From Dichotomocladium elegans (Eukaryota > Mucoromycota > Mucoromycetes > Mucorales > Lichtheimiaceae), in assembly GCA_025716815.1 (NCBI GenBank), contig JAIXMN010000005.1:868001-932000 (forward strand): 64,000 nt of DNA, given 5' to 3'. Below, in pieces: positions 61,804-64,000 of this stretch. A model generated the notes under the pieces. It ran no database searches and was not told the DNA's origin. It worked only from the letters and a program-made list of their open reading frames with translations. A program made the position numbers and the translations under genes. The stretch's first letter is position 1; every line of letters starts with the position of its first letter.

Positions 61804-62709
61804 TCAAGGCGGGGCTGGCTGATGACGAAGGTCTGATCTTCGAAGCGCAGCGGAAAAGGCATCGAGCGATAAGCCAAACGCAAGGCGCTGTTTCTCTAGC
61901 ATGGCAGCAGGAAAGCTTTTGTTCGTCTCTGCGAGCGATTGTACTCTGTTGTAGGGCTCTCCTCTGTCTTTACGCCCTTCCGTCCCGTACTGCTGCTGCT
62001 CCAGCTGCCTCACTGCAGGATTCCCGCTTGGCCCGTTCTTGACAAGGAATAAAGGCGACATCAACAAAGCGGCTACTTCAGCCCGATAGGCGTCCATCTT
62101 CGCATTGAGAGACCCAAAGTCTGCCCGGATGACTTTTGTGACATGATCCTAGGCATCCTCGTCTTTGTGCGCAGTCTTGACGACGATCTTCTGGGAATTG
62201 GCAAAATCGACCCTTTGGAAAATGGGATGGTTCCATTTGTACAAGTGCGCGGGTATCGGCTCTTCAGGACCGCTGCATCCTAAAAGAATTGAGACAATGA
62301 TGTTGATACGCCCCATGGAGGTTCTACCCTCCTCCCTTCCCGCGTTGCCCGAACGAACCTGAAGAAGAACTACGCAAAGGTACTTTATGAGCTCTAAGCA
62401 ATTGGGCCCAGCAACATCTTGACTGCATTTCCCCGCGCTTGAAGATGACATCCTAACGTTCAATCTCCGGGAATACCGATGCAGGAGGCTCAACAGCAGC
62501 GCGCAGGAGCCGGCATGTGTGACCAGGGCCGAAAACCGGCTAACGTCCTCATTTCTGTTATGGGCAAGGACGTCAGGTAAAACCCATCCATCCACCCATG
62601 CGGGGCTCGACCCTATCCGCCCAATATGTTGTGTCGGAATGGGTTTCGTCACTCTCTCGCGTAGAGGAATGCACTGCGTCTGAGAGCCCAAGTCCATCAC
62701 ACTTGTCAC
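61804..62709 (-). pseudogene. Unrecognised 302-codon reading frame interrupted by one TAG
   Basis: One frame runs from ATG 62709 (MTSVMDLGSQTQCIPLRERV) to a TGA at 61804-61806, broken only by TAG at 62149-62151. Before the stop: SSPAWVDGWVLPDVLAHNRN, FSALVTHAGSCALLLSLLHR, GPNCLELIKYLCVVLLQVRS, MGRINIIVSILLGCSGPEEP and IPAHLYKWNHPIFQRVDFAN. After it: DHVTKVIRADFGSLNAKMDA and YRAEVAALLMSPLFLVKNG. Composition and continuity on both sides of the TAG look like one real protein. CAG to TAG would be a single change. I cannot name the family. It may be a lineage-specific multicopy gene or element-borne protein. Either a pseudogene or a sequencing error; readthrough is less likely. Confidence 0.55.
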
Positions 62710-63458
62710 TGCGCTTCATCCCCCTTTTCTCCCGCCGCCTATCTATGTGGCCCGGAACAGACTTGACGTTATCGATGTTTGGAGTCTTGTCTCATTCCGT
62801 TCCCCCCCGCAATACCGTAGCTGGCAGACCCGGGCGGCAGATTCTTTGTTGAATGAGCTTCACACCATCTCCATATATGTCGATTGGCTTTGCTTCTTCA
62901 CTCATACAAAAACAAAAGAAGAGGAAAGAAGAAGAAAAAAATGCCGTCGCAGGTTCCATACGTATCGGATGCATAGACGTCTCAATACCACTAGCTAGAA
63001 GAACGGCAACATTCCCTCCCCCCCACCCAGCATCGGAATTGCGGTACTCCCCCTTTCCTCTCTACATCGAACACATCGTACATACCAGATGACCAGATGT
63101 CTCAATCGCTATCAGCAGAGCAAAATATTAAAAAGGAGTGCATCACCCTGTAGGCTCCTTGGAGCGTTAACATCAATATCATTAGAAGCAAGGGGGAGAA
63201 GTCTCTTTATGTGTGCAACGAATCATCGGCTGTTGCTGAGTTAAGGAAAGACTGGTGACAATTCTGTATAGGTGCTATGTATTTGCTAGTGATGGTGTAA
63301 GATTATAAGAAGAAGTGGAACTAAGTGATGGCGATAGCGATAGCAATAAGAAGATTAATTACTAATATACAAGGAAGTATCTGGAAGGGTGGGGGTGGTT
63401 GACCAAGCCGTGCTTCTTTTTCTTTTTACTTGCGGAGATAGGATGCGCGTGCTATGAT
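62710..63458. other. Intergenic region, no supported gene
   Basis: Upstream of the interrupted ORF and downstream of the kinase fragment. A/G-rich sequence at 62915-62945, otherwise unremarkable. Confidence 0.4.
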
Positions 63459-64000
63459 CTACTGCTCATGCAGAAAGTAGGGATGATTCTATAGGAAACG
63501 AAGCAAAAGTAAGGGCCTACACATCATACAAAAAATTCCATATTCCAGCTTACCAGTAACTCGGATGCCGTGCCACGCTTGGCAGGATCTCGACTCAGAA
63601 GGATCTGGATGAGCTCTCTCGTGGTCGGGTCGGGAATCGTACGCTCCAGGTTGGGAATATATAGCTCTTTCTGCTCGTTCCACCGAAGGCCATTGTTGAG
63701 GATGGGAGTCGAGGGCGACGGGTGAGACACGAAATGAAGGATGGTTTCGTCCTTGATATTCGTGGCGAAAAGCGCATGTTTTGTCTCGAGCTCATAAATG
63801 ACGCATCCGAGCGCCCAGAGATCTACGCCCGGCGTGGCCACAACCCCGTTCGCACCTTCAAGACCATACGTTGTGGCCCGCGCAACTTCGGGCGGGCAGT
63901 AGCGAGGAGTGATGACTCCAACGCACTCTTCGCCAATGGTCCGGCTGGCTTCGAAGTCAATAAGCTTCCATGGCCCATTGCCGGAATGCATAATATTGCT
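63459..64000 (-). CDS. Protein kinase, C-terminal half (5' part outside window)
   Basis: Exon from the right edge to 63554, then an intron (63553-63489, GTAAGC...CTATAG) and a last short exon (63488-63459) encoding NHPYFLHEQ. The visible part starts within the catalytic region: NIMHSGNGPWKLIDFEASRT (subdomain VII, with DFE in place of DFG), VITPRYCPPEVARATTYG (activation-loop end, PPE in place of APE), GVDLWALGCVIYELETKHAL (subdomain IX) and the subdomain XI Arg in LLSRDPAKRGTASELL. The metal-binding Asp is kept, so it may still be active. Upstream catalytic-loop residues are outside the window, so the kinase group cannot be assigned. Confidence 0.85.

Overview
The window is nuclear DNA of a filamentous fungus, most likely an early-diverging one (Mucoromycota, Mucorales-like). 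The genes carry many short introns of about 45-90 bases with GT...AG ends and little spacing. The genome keeps a class C (GABA-B/glutamate-type) receptor, which is typical of these lineages and not of ascomycete yeasts. Reference families such as HIS4, LCB1, ALG14, VTC1, GPI18, SIP5, LSB5 and PBP1 are all present. The species cannot be named from the sequence alone. Gene models were spliced by hand from reading frame, GT/AG sites and family motifs, so exon edges are predictions.

Layout, left to right: a vacuolar-type amino-acid transporter (-, cut by the left edge); ataxin-2/PBP1 (+); a bZIP factor (-); a phosphatidylinositol-4-phosphate 5-kinase (+) with a GC-AG intron; an ammonium transporter (+); a PPPDE/DeSI-type deubiquitinase-like protein (+); a very exon-rich golgin-like coiled-coil gene (+, 17.1-23.5 kb); LSB5 (-); an aldo-keto reductase (-); ALG14 (+); VTC1 (-); SIP5 (-); SR-protein kinase (-); a gene-poor stretch of 33-37.7 kb holding transposase fossils; LCB1 (-); a mitochondrial ribosomal mS26-like protein (+); a PAQR/IZH receptor (-); a TALE homeobox factor (+); a repeat-rich stretch with a compound microsatellite and another transposase fossil; GPI18/PIG-V (-); a complete Tc1-like transposon (48175-51420); a class C GPCR with a PH-like tail (-); HIS4 (+); a third transposase fossil; an unrecognised long ORF broken by one TAG (-); and a kinase fragment (-, cut by the right edge).

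Most genes are unrelated housekeeping functions with no operon-like logic. Several act on membranes and the secretory pathway (ALG14, GPI18, LCB1, LSB5, golgin, PIP5K, VTC1). The AKR and ALG14 genes diverge from a 243-base intergenic space that may be a shared promoter.

Two parts deserve most attention. (1) The golgin-like gene is built from about 30 small exons joined by phase-1 introns placed at the same point of a repeated coiled-coil unit. (2) The transposon at 48175-51420 has 22-base perfect terminal inverted repeats and TA flanks. Besides a DD34E transposase it carries an accessory gene with a YARKS motif, a small opposite-strand ORF and a 13-unit minisatellite.
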